Shown here: positions 43,788 to 51,412 of the stretch, in pieces | Position numbering within the stretch: position 1 is the stretch's first letter | Layout of the letters: every line of letters begins with the position of its first letter | Source: Holdemania massiliensis | GTDB lineage: Bacteria; Bacillota_I; Bacilli_A; Erysipelotrichales; Erysipelotrichaceae | Direction of reading: 5' to 3' | Assembly: GCF_022440805.1 (NCBI RefSeq) | Contig: NZ_JAKNTK010000001.1 | Location: 806,001 to 870,000 of the forward strand | Length of the DNA: 64,000 nt | Made by a program: the position numbers and the translations under genes | The notes under the pieces: generated by a model | The model's database searches: none | The model's input: only the letters and a program-made list of their open reading frames with translations | What the model was told of the DNA's origin: nothing

Positions 43788-44477
43788 TTAGCGCTGAGGC
43801 ATGGTAAAAGAAGCCAAGGCTTTGTTTAAGAAATCATTGAAAGGCTGCATGCTTTTTGCGAGTGCGATAATGTGTTCGATCAGTTCAGAATTCGATTCGC
43901 TGAGCTCAACGGTCTGTTCCAGGTACCACGATTTCATTTTTAAGTAATCCGCTAACGGATGATCAGCCGGAAACGGCTTCGGCACGCGCTTTAAACTCTC
44001 GCCCCGAATCGGCAGGCAGACTGCGAATTCCTGATTGTGAATGAGTCTGTCAAATTCATCGGCTTGATCCAGGATCGCCTGTCTGACTAAAGCTGTGGCT
44101 TCACTGAACATTGAGGCAAATAATCCGCCTCCGACCAACAGTGTTTCAGCCGTCAGGCAGAGAAACAGGTCGCAGGGAATGGGCTGCGGACCGCTGGGGG
44201 ATAAATGAATCCGGAAGAGCGGGCTGTAAGGCGATTTATCTTTTGAGAAACGTGTATCCCGGTTCAGTCGGCTGATGCGGCGGGAAATATCAATATCCAA
44301 GCGACGCGGATCCTCTTGAGCCAAAACGTCGTTGACTGCTTGGGCAAGCTTTTCAAACTGCCGCCGAGCCTGTTTGTATTCAGCTTGGTGAGCATGCATC
44401 CAGTCTAAATTGTTGTTGCGGGCAAGGTCGCTGAGAAACTGTTGAGTGAAAGCCAGATCCATATCTAATTCTGACAT
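43788..44477 (-). CDS. DUF2461 family protein
   Basis: 229 residues of the DUF2461 family: FLSDLARNNNLDWMHAHQ at the start, then RRISRLNRDTRFSKDKSPY, the family hallmark, and a GGGLFASM-like segment. Its start overlaps the end of the upstream sigma factor gene by 13 nt, so the two are translationally coupled. Function unknown. The coupling to a sigma factor is not an obvious one for this family. Confidence 0.85.
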   Translation of the reverse strand: MSELDMDLAFTQQFLSDLARNNNLDWMHAHQAEYKQARRQFEKLAQAVNDVLAQEDPRRLDIDISRRISRLNRDTRFSKDKSPYSPLFRIHLSPSGPQPIPCDLFLCLTAETLLVGGGLFASMFSEATALVRQAILDQADEFDRLIHNQEFAVCLPIRGESLKRVPKPFPADHPLADYLKMKSWYLEQTVELSESNSELIEHIIALAKSMQPFNDFLNKALASFTMPQR

Positions 44478-45289
44478 ACTTTTTCCATCCAGACGGAAGA
44501 AACCACTTCCTGTAAATGGCGCTGCTTTTCTTCCGGCAGCAGGCGGGCTTCCATTTGATCGAAAACCGTCATGTGGTCTTCGATTTTTTCCATTGCTTCT
44601 AAGTGTTGATGCAGGATCTGCGGATCAGCGGAAGGCAGTTTGGAATATTCTAAATTTTCCGGATCCAGCCGCTGGGTTCCGATCGCAAAGTCAATCCGGC
44701 AGGTACAGCGGCAGCCTCCGGATGCCAGATAACAATACTGCGACATGAAGTCTGCCATCTTCCGTCTGGCACGGGATAAACGCTGCCGGTAATTTTCCGG
44801 CGTCAGGCCGAGAATTTCAGCAGCCTGTCGGCTGTCGGCTTTAAACATCGTTCCCAAGATGAAGATACAGCGATCCTGCGGTTTCAGACATTGAAGCATC
44901 ACATTCGTACAGGAAAGCTTCAGCTCTCTGGCTAAAATGAGTTTATCCTCGCGCTGCGATTCCCGTTGATAAGCCTGGATATCCTGAGCATAAGCATCAA
45001 AACTGAGCGGATGCTGAGCGAACATCGATCGTTTTTCATCAATCAGACGATTGACGGCAACGCGGTAAACCCAGGTTGTCAGCGCGCTTTCGCCACGGAA
45101 AGTCGGCAGCTTTTCCAATACGAGAAGCAGAATTTCCTGTGTGGCATCTTCGGCATCCGCGATGCTGCCCAGCATCCGCAGCGCCAAATTAAATATGGAG
45201 GGCTGCAGCTGAGCAATCAGTTCATTGACGGCCTGCGGCTGATGATCCAGCACCTTTTCAATTAAAGCTTCGGAAATTTGTTTGTCCAT
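44465..45289 (-). CDS. ECF-type RNA polymerase sigma factor with Cys-rich C-terminal extension
   Basis: 274 residues from the ATG at 45289 (AGGAGA ahead). Region 2 (LALRMLGSIADAEDATQEILL, then LTTWVYRVAVNRLIDEKR) and region 4 (LTPENYRQRLSRARRKM) fit ECF sigma factors, which are usually about 180 residues. Here about 95 further residues follow, starting with GGCRCTCRIDFAI, which could bind metal or sense redox state. No separate anti-sigma gene adjoins it. Such extensions replace the anti-sigma factor in some ECF groups, so self-regulation is possible. Confidence 0.85.
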   Translation of the reverse strand: MDKQISEALIEKVLDHQPQAVNELIAQLQPSIFNLALRMLGSIADAEDATQEILLLVLEKLPTFRGESALTTWVYRVAVNRLIDEKRSMFAQHPLSFDAYAQDIQAYQRESQREDKLILARELKLSCTNVMLQCLKPQDRCIFILGTMFKADSRQAAEILGLTPENYRQRLSRARRKMADFMSQYCYLASGGCRCTCRIDFAIGTQRLDPENLEYSKLPSADPQILHQHLEAMEKIEDHMTVFDQMEARLLPEEKQRHLQEVVSSVWMEKVCQN

Positions 45290-45401
45290 CTGAATTTCTC
45301 CTTTCAATAATTAGACGGAAGGAAGAGAAAATTGTGACATTTTTTTAGATGCTAATTTGCGGAATTAATAAAAAATAGGCTTTTACTGCGGATTCAATAA
45401 G

Positions 45402-45503
45402 AAAGCTGCCCGTGATCTTCATCGTGTAAGCACAGCCGCAGATCTTGTTTTTTCTGCATCGATCCTCTTTGATGGATCAGCCGGTAAAGGGACGGGCAGC
45501 ACT
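45402..45503. other. Candidate structured RNA upstream of the ECF sigma gene
   Basis: A 9-bp outer stem (GCTGCCCGT at the left, ACGGGCAGC at the right) encloses two hairpins (GCAGA/TCTGC and GATCC/GGATC), giving a three-way junction of about 100 nt. On the minus strand a TATAAT (45516-45521 region) lies just upstream, and the outer stem is followed by TTTCTT. It could be a small RNA or a leader of the sigma operon. No known class is recognised. Confidence 0.4.
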
Positions 45504-45775
45504 TATTGTTTCTATTATAGCGCAGCTGTGGACAAAGCTCCAGCTTGGAAGCTTCCAGGAAATCAGGTCTTCAATGCAAACGTCAATTCGACTGCCGCTA
45601 GGGGAAAATTAGGGATAGGAAATTCAATACTGCATTGTGCTTTCTGCCTTGGCCGGCCTCTGGAATTCACGATTAAGCAGGTATTTGTGCTTTTTTCTGG
45701 TAAAATCGGACAACTTGAGCTATACTAATAACTAAAGGTTCCATTTCTTGATGCATAATCTGGTTATGCCATCCT

Positions 45776-45801
45776 GACAGTGCGTTTCGGCACTGTTTTT
45801 G
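45776..45801 (+). terminator. Leader terminator of the DEAD-box helicase gene
   Basis: ACAGTGC/GCACTGT with a 6-nt loop is followed by TTTTT, only 25 nt before the helicase ATG. A -10-like TATACT (45721-45726) lies upstream of it. A terminator inside the leader implies attenuation, with readthrough needed for expression. Confidence 0.6.
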
Positions 45802-45825
45802 AATTCGGAATAGAAAGAGTAAAAA

Positions 45826-47142
45826 ATGAAATTTGAAGAATTATCAATCAACCCCGGCATATTAAGAAATTGCCGTAAAATGGGATATACAACCCCAACT
45901 AAAATTCAACAGAAAGCGATCCCGCCTGTTTTGGAGGGACGTGATTTGTTAGGCTTAGCGCAAACCGGAACTGGGAAGACGGCAGCTTTTGCGCTGCCGA
46001 TTCTGGACCGTTTAGCCAAGGCGCCCGTGAAGGGCAAACGACCGGTGCGGGCATTGGTGTTAACGCCGACGCGTGAGCTGGCGATTCAGATCGTTGACAA
46101 CTTCCATCGCTATGGGGAAAGTCTGCCGTTAAAAACAACTGTGATTTTCGGCGGGGTGAAGCAGGGCGCTCAGGTTGAACAGCTGAAAAAAGGTACGGAT
46201 ATCCTCATCGCAACGCCTGGCCGGCTATTGGATTTGGTCGGACAGGGATTATTGGATCTTGGACAGGTTGAAATCTTTGTTTTGGATGAAGCGGATCGAA
46301 TGCTCGACATGGGCTTTATTCATGATGTAAAGAAGATCAGCGCAATGCTAGTCAACAAGCAACAGACCTTGTTATTCTCAGCTACAATGCCAAAGGAAAT
46401 TTCGGGCCTGGCCGCTTCTTTATTAAAAAATCCCGTTCGCGTGGAAGCGACGCCGGTATCAACGCCGATTGAAAAGATCGAGCAGGCGGTGTATTTTGTT
46501 GAGAAAAAGGATAAAAGCGAATTGTTGATGGAATTGTTGAAAGATAAGTCCGTGACTTCAGCACTGGTTTTTACCCGTACCAAGCATGAAGCGGATAAAG
46601 TTGTCCGGGTCTTGAATAAAGGTCATGTGAAGGCCATGGCGATTCACGGCAACAAATCGCAGAATGCCCGTCAAAATGCTTTGGCAGCCTTTAAGAACCA
46701 TCAGATCCGGGTTCTGGTGGCAACGGATATTGCAGCCCGCGGCATTGATATTGAACGCTTATCACATGTTGTTAATTACAACATTCCCAATATCAGCGAG
46801 ACCTATGTTCACCGCATTGGAAGAACCGCGCGGGCGGGAGAATCCGGCGTTGCGATTTCCTTTTGCCAGACCGATGAGCGGCCCTATCTCAAGGACATTG
46901 AAAAATTGATTCGATATACAATACCGGTCAGAAAAGCACCGAAAATCAATCAGGAATCCGTTATAACGCTGGCCGAGCTGGAAGCCAGAAATAAATCTGA
47001 GACAAAATCGGAAGCGAAAAGACCGGAATCCTCAAAGGCAGTCCGTACGCATGCCCGCAATGAACAAAAACCAGCTGCTTCCCAACGCTCTGCACGCCGG
47101 CGTTTCGCAGGCCAGGGTAAATCGGAAACTGCGCATCAGTAA
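45826..47142 (+). CDS. DEAD-box RNA helicase
   Basis: 438 residues. All helicase motifs are present: Q motif (GYTTPTKIQQKAIPP), I AQTGTGKT, Ia PTRELA, Ib TPGR, II DEAD, III SAT, IV ALVFTRTK, V ATDIAARGID, VI HRIGRTARAG. The basic C-terminal tail (about 390-438) lacks a folded RNA-binding domain. RhlE/CshA-like cold-shock helicases that unwind structured mRNA and assist ribosome assembly are the closest type. The intrinsic terminator just ahead of it suggests attenuation control. Confidence 0.93.
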   Translation: MKFEELSINPGILRNCRKMGYTTPTKIQQKAIPPVLEGRDLLGLAQTGTGKTAAFALPILDRLAKAPVKGKRPVRALVLTPTRELAIQIVDNFHRYGESLPLKTTVIFGGVKQGAQVEQLKKGTDILIATPGRLLDLVGQGLLDLGQVEIFVLDEADRMLDMGFIHDVKKISAMLVNKQQTLLFSATMPKEISGLAASLLKNPVRVEATPVSTPIEKIEQAVYFVEKKDKSELLMELLKDKSVTSALVFTRTKHEADKVVRVLNKGHVKAMAIHGNKSQNARQNALAAFKNHQIRVLVATDIAARGIDIERLSHVVNYNIPNISETYVHRIGRTARAGESGVAISFCQTDERPYLKDIEKLIRYTIPVRKAPKINQESVITLAELEARNKSETKSEAKRPESSKAVRTHARNEQKPAASQRSARRRFAGQGKSETAHQ

Positions 47143-47179
47143 AGCTGAAAAATCGTTGAAAAGTGATTTTATAGAGAAA

Positions 47180-47207
47180 GCGTTGCCTTGTGGCAACGTT
47201 TTTTTTG
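47180..47207 (+). terminator. Terminator of the helicase gene
   Basis: CGTTGCC/GGCAACG with a TTGT loop is followed by eight T. Confidence 0.85.
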
Positions 47208-47300
47208 ACGATAGAGTTATATAAATGGTCAAAAACTGTACTGGATTATAAGCAGCATCGCAGAAGTCGGGAAAGTTGAAGACTTCTGGATTCTGCCTGT

Positions 47301-48494
47301 TTAAATTCGCCGGCGGCGTTGATACGAATTGGGGATGTTCCATTTTTTCCGAAGTTTTGTAATTTCACGGCGGCTGAGCTGAATACCGCTGCGGACAAGC
47401 AGCTGCAGCAGCTGATCATCACTGTAAGGATGATCAGGATCTTCCATCGCTAACTCTTCATTGAGGAGCTGATGGATTTCATCATGGCTGTGTCCCTGAA
47501 TATTGCCGGAAGCCAGCAGCGTTGTAAAGCACGCCAGCTGTCCCTCAAACTCATAATACTTGTTTTTGCAGCAGCGCGAGATTGTGGAAGGGTGGACTCC
47601 GCATAATACCGATACATCTTCGAGTCGGCAGGGTTTCAAGGGCTGATCCTTAAGCAGATAATCGCGCTGAATGGTAATCAGGGCATGGAAAATCTGCAGT
47701 AAGGTCAGATTGCGCTGATTGATCATATCCAACAGGAGATTGTTTTGTTTAAGATATTTCTGCGCCTGGGGACTGAGCTGATCGGCAGGGATTGGAAAAA
47801 TCGGCAGTTCCTCAATCGCGGGAGTAACAATCAGTTCATTTTGACTGCGTGTAACGTAGACGTCAGGTTTTATCCATTCCGTTAGGGGTGGTTCGATTTC
47901 ACAGGGAGTCAGACGGCATGTCCGGATTGTGGCCAGTGCCGCCTCCAGCTGGTCTGCGGTGATATCGAGCTGGCGCAAAATTGCATCCCCATGTCCGCTG
48001 ATCAATTCTTCCGCACAGTCAGTCACGATTTTAAGCGGCAGGGTCAGTTTCCTTCGGCGCAGCTGAAAACAAAGAAAATCGGTGCTGTTTTCCGTTGCGA
48101 TGCCTTCCGGTTCAAAGCTTTGAATTAAGCGCAGCGCGGCATCCACCTGGGCTTTCGGATAGGGGAACGGCTGTTCTTGATGATAAGGAAAGAATCCATG
48201 GTGATCCAGCGATTCGATCAGATAGCTGCAAACCTGAGGATCATACGCTTGACGGCAGGTATGCAGCTGATAATAAAGATCAGCGCGTACGCCGCCCTCG
48301 GCCCCGGCATGGATCTGTTTTAAAATTTCATCGTTGCCTGAAGGAAACCAGGGATTGGGCTGCAGCAGGGAAAGCAGTTCCCTGCGGATCTGCTGATTGG
48401 ACATTTTTAAAACCGTCAGCGTCTGATCATAACTTCGGCTGTACGTTTGTTTTTGCTTCAAAGCCGGTTTGAGCTGATAGGCCCGTTTTTTCAT
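47301..48494 (-). CDS. rpoN: RNA polymerase sigma-54 factor
   Basis: 397 residues from the ATG at 48494 (GAGAGGGAA ahead); a longer frame upstream lacks a ribosome site. N-terminal Gln/Leu-rich activator-contact region (LKMSNQQIRRELLSLLQPNPWF starts near residue 30), core-binding domain, a helix-turn-helix region (EDVSVLCGVHPSTISRCC) near 305, and at the C-terminus the RpoN box in the form LSRREITKLRKKW, reading the -24 element. It is slightly shorter than the 430-480 norm. Its likely client is the LevR-type activator and -24/-12 promoter 3-6 kb downstream. Confidence 0.9.
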   Translation of the reverse strand: MKKRAYQLKPALKQKQTYSRSYDQTLTVLKMSNQQIRRELLSLLQPNPWFPSGNDEILKQIHAGAEGGVRADLYYQLHTCRQAYDPQVCSYLIESLDHHGFFPYHQEQPFPYPKAQVDAALRLIQSFEPEGIATENSTDFLCFQLRRRKLTLPLKIVTDCAEELISGHGDAILRQLDITADQLEAALATIRTCRLTPCEIEPPLTEWIKPDVYVTRSQNELIVTPAIEELPIFPIPADQLSPQAQKYLKQNNLLLDMINQRNLTLLQIFHALITIQRDYLLKDQPLKPCRLEDVSVLCGVHPSTISRCCKNKYYEFEGQLACFTTLLASGNIQGHSHDEIHQLLNEELAMEDPDHPYSDDQLLQLLVRSGIQLSRREITKLRKKWNIPNSYQRRRRI

Positions 48495-48704
48495 TGCCAG
48501 TTCCCTCTCTTTTTTATTGTCTGAAGCCGAAAATACAGCTTGAAAGCTCTCGTCTTGCTTTATAAGAACCCTTGCAAAACCGCATGAAAACAGGTTTTCT
48601 TTATAAAGGGCTGTCAAGCCCTAATATCTTTTCACCAGACATTTGGGCAAGTTCGGCACCATTTAAGGCTTGTATGCACGGAACGATAGAGGTACGTTTT
48701 TGGT

Positions 48705-48940
48705 GGGTGATGGAGTTGCTGCCCTACCGGATATCTTTTAACCTTAAAAGCCGGGCTATACACTCCATTTCTGAGGCCTAATTATTGGCATTGAGGCTTC
48801 ATGTAAGGGCCGCCTTTTGTATGCTCCGTAAGGAGCGTAGCCTCTCGGGAGTTCATGGAAAACTGGGAAAATCCCCAGCAAGCGGTTGGAGTGATGTGTG
48901 TTCACTCAAACACTGCTTGCCACTATTATGTACTCCCATT
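48705..48940 (+). other. Candidate structured non-coding RNA, about 230 nt
   Basis: Several nested stems: ATGGAGT (48710-48716)/ACTCCAT (48762-48768) enclosing CTTTT/AAAAG; TGCTCC-GTAA-GGAGCG, a hairpin with a GNRA-type loop only on the plus strand; GGGAGT/ACTCCC (48847-48937) enclosing CTGGG/CCCAG and GCAAGC/GCTTGC, with an inner GAGTG/CACTC. No coding frame fits. No known class was recognised. The tetraloop favours plus-strand transcription. Confidence 0.45.
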
Positions 48941-48985
48941 TTTGCTAATGCGCATTTTACCAATTAGACGTAATGGAACTAAACC

Positions 48986-49543
48986 CTATAAAACTGCATA
49001 GGTAAATACATTTAAATCTACGATTTCTTTACCACCCCAGTTTTTCTTTTGAACAGTATGGGGTTCTTTTAGAAAACCATTTTTTGTTAGTGCTTTCTCA
49101 GAAAATACATTTTCAGGCATAACAAATGCTTTCAACTTTTGAATGCCCAAATCATTGCAAAGGTAATCCATTATAAGCCTTACTGCATCAGTCGCAATCC
49201 CTCTATGCCAATACGATTCGTTTATGCGGTAGCCAATCGTTATTTGGTTCATTCTTTTTTTATAGTCAAACAGTTCTGCAAGTCCTATGAGCTTATTGGG
49301 TTCATCGCACAGATAAATGCCTGCAATAATCAGTTTCTTTTTATCAAAATCTCGCCCGCCTAAGTTTCTAATTGCAGCAAGCAAATTGCCCCTGCTCTTT
49401 TTATACAGGAATGGAGGTACATATTGATAGACGTTAGGATTATTCGTAATTTCCATAAGGTCATCCACATCATCTTCAACTATTTTCCTGATGATAATAT
49501 GGTCATTTCTCAGGTAGGGAAATGTTTCAAATAGCTCTGCCAT
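48986..49543 (-). CDS. GNAT N-acetyltransferase, RimJ/RimL type
   Basis: 185 residues. RimJ/RimL-like acetyltransferase: LRNDHIIIRKIVEDDVDDL at the start, GYRINESYWHRGIATDAVRL (acetyl-CoA loop) and VMPENVFSEKALTKNGF. It probably modifies a protein N-terminus or a small amine. It lies alone in a gene-poor, AT-shifted stretch with other signs of foreign DNA. Start and length agree with the family. Confidence 0.85.
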   Translation of the reverse strand: MAELFETFPYLRNDHIIIRKIVEDDVDDLMEITNNPNVYQYVPPFLYKKSRGNLLAAIRNLGGRDFDKKKLIIAGIYLCDEPNKLIGLAELFDYKKRMNQITIGYRINESYWHRGIATDAVRLIMDYLCNDLGIQKLKAFVMPENVFSEKALTKNGFLKEPHTVQKKNWGGKEIVDLNVFTYAVL

Positions 49544-50403
49544 TATAATACCACCTTCGTTCGCATTATCCGCCTAAGACGTATTCACGCCGTCGTTTTT
49601 TCAATTCTAATGTTTCAGCGCGTATCTGTCAAATCAAAACTTATATTGCTTTAGCAGTTCTTGCAAGACACTATTTTCCTTTGGGCACTAAATAGGGCAC
49701 CCTTGTTCCATTCAGTCCATAGTCCGTTTTTCATGCGCTTAATAACCATGCGTACTTGTACTGTTTAGACTGTCTTTACCAGATGGTAACAACACTATTT
49801 TTATTGATTTTATAGACGAAAATCGTTTTATAACTTCTTATAAGTCTTTATAGGGAAACAGTAAAACCCTTGTGAATCAAGGCTTTTCGCCGTTTCTGCT
49901 TAAATCCTGTATAAATCTTTTTTGCAAGCCCGGGTCAAAAAAGCGTCAAATAAAGGTGTTGTGTTACGCTGTCAAAACACATATCAAGCGATTATGCAGA
50001 TAGTATACTGCTCAAATTAAAATATACTCCGAAGGCCGCTTGCAGCAAGGCGGCTTCTGCTCCTACTGCCTAACAAGTTTGGGGCTGTTGACAAGGTCGG
50101 TTTCTAAAAAAGCACCTCCTTATAAACTGTTTAAATCCCCTATGCCACCCCAATAATGGATGACAATCTGCAACTAGAAATTAGGCTGTTTTTTGAAAAA
50201 GGACTTTGTCAACAGCTCGAAGTATGCCCAATAATTATCGAGGGCGAAAGCACAGCTTGCTGTTGCTTCTTGATTGCCACACAAGTAGAGACAGACGGGC
50301 TTGTCAATGACGGTAAAGCCGTTTACTTTATCGGTGACAAGGGCAGCTGGCTCTGCTGCTTTCCGTTTGTTCTATGCTCACACTCTCCCCTACCCATGAT
50401 CGT
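49544..50403. other. Non-coding stretch, probable relic of mobile DNA
   Basis: No convincing gene in 860 bases. It contains a GAAGGCCGC/GCGGCTTC hairpin (50031-50057) and many in-frame stops. Base composition differs from the PTS locus. A 112-codon plus-strand frame at 50156 has no ribosome site, is rich in Cys and runs into the membrane-protein gene antisense, so it is not accepted. The texture is that of decayed element DNA, but no recombinase or terminal repeat is seen. Confidence 0.35.
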
Positions 50404-50835
50404 TTATCGTTTTCTTTGTATCCATAGTTTAAAGCCTAATACAAATACGAAACCGCCGAGTAACACAAAAAATGACCATATAACATTCCAATAGATTGAA
50501 TTAACATCAAACATCCACAATAATAATTTGTTCCAAAATTCTAATCCAACAGCAATAGCAAATAAATCAAATAGTACATAGAAGCCACCCAATAGATATA
50601 TCCATCGCCACCAATAGTTGTTATTCCGATTTTTAAAAAAAGTAATAACCCCAATAACACAAAGCACAGCTAATACTCCCATTAATATAAAATAAAGTAA
50701 TCCTTTATTTTCTAATAACTTCATCCAAAATTCAGCATATGAATTTCTATCGATCAAGCCCCATATTCTATGCAAATGAAATAAACCAAAGACTATGAAA
50801 AACCAGGGTTCCCATGCTGAAATTTTCTTTTCCAT
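50404..50835 (-). CDS. Small integral membrane protein of unknown function
   Basis: 143 residues, with an AGGAGA site ahead of the ATG. Four predicted transmembrane helices: about 10-27 (WFFIVFGLFHLHRIWGL), 44-66 (GLLYFILMGVLAVLCVIGVI), 76-100 and 115-135 (NVIWSFFVLLGGFVFVLGF), with Trp-rich interfaces. The tail is basic (WIQRKR). No family is recognised. It is isolated between two non-coding stretches, so it could be an accessory gene brought in with the neighbouring GNAT. Confidence 0.65.
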   Translation of the reverse strand: MEKKISAWEPWFFIVFGLFHLHRIWGLIDRNSYAEFWMKLLENKGLLYFILMGVLAVLCVIGVITFFKNRNNNYWWRWIYLLGGFYVLFDLFAIAVGLEFWNKLLLWMFDVNSIYWNVIWSFFVLLGGFVFVLGFKLWIQRKR

Positions 50836-51348
50836 CTAAATTCATCTCCTGTAAATTACCAATTCCCATTTATCACTCTTCCATAAAATGTCGATTATTG
50901 TCACACGGGAATAACTTTTATATCACTTTGATCATACCGCATTCCTATCAATATTTCCACACAACATTACGGATACCCATTTCTGGAAGAGGGTGCCCTC
51001 TTCCTATGCTTGCGCTTCAATGACCTTGCCATAAAAACAGGAAAGGAAAAAAACGGACGCGAATAAGTCATATTCGTTAAACTGATATAGACAATCGCAC
51101 TCTGAAAAGCTAATTAGCCGTATCTTCTTATTTGTTTTTTTAAGCTCTCGTTGAATTGGGCGTCCAATCGCGTTAAACTACATTCCTAATCTATTAATAT
51201 CTGCACAAGCAAAGCCATTTAAGTCAGTATCCGTGCGGTTTCTGAGTATTTCGCACTTCTTGATAGCACAAATTCCAATACTATTTTTTTGTAAGGTACG
51301 GATTTCGCCCTGATAAGGGATTGTTCATGCAAAAAAATTTGATTTTAG
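50836..51348. other. Non-coding stretch with an inverted repeat
   Basis: No gene is seen. A near-perfect palindrome, GGAAGAGGGTGCCCTCTTCC (about 50985-51004), lies in it and could be a hairpin or binding site. The promoter of the LevR-type gene begins at its right end. Confidence 0.4.
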
Positions 51349-51376
51349 TTGCGAATTTAAGAAAAGAAAATATAAT
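51349..51376 (+). promoter_or_regulatory. Promoter of the LevR-type activator gene
   Basis: TTGCGA (51349-51354) and TATAAT (51371-51376) are 16 nt apart, 36 nt ahead of the start codon. Confidence 0.55.
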
Positions 51377-51412
51377 CAGATTGAGTAAAAGGTGGAGAAA
51401 AGAGGAAAATGA

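Noticed and set aside
45528..45728. 66-codon plus-strand frame before the helicase gene
   Set aside because: No ribosome site and no recognisable product; it runs through the likely promoter zone.
50156..50494. 112-codon plus-strand frame
   Set aside because: No ribosome site, Cys-rich unnatural text, and it overlaps the well-supported membrane protein gene on the other strand.
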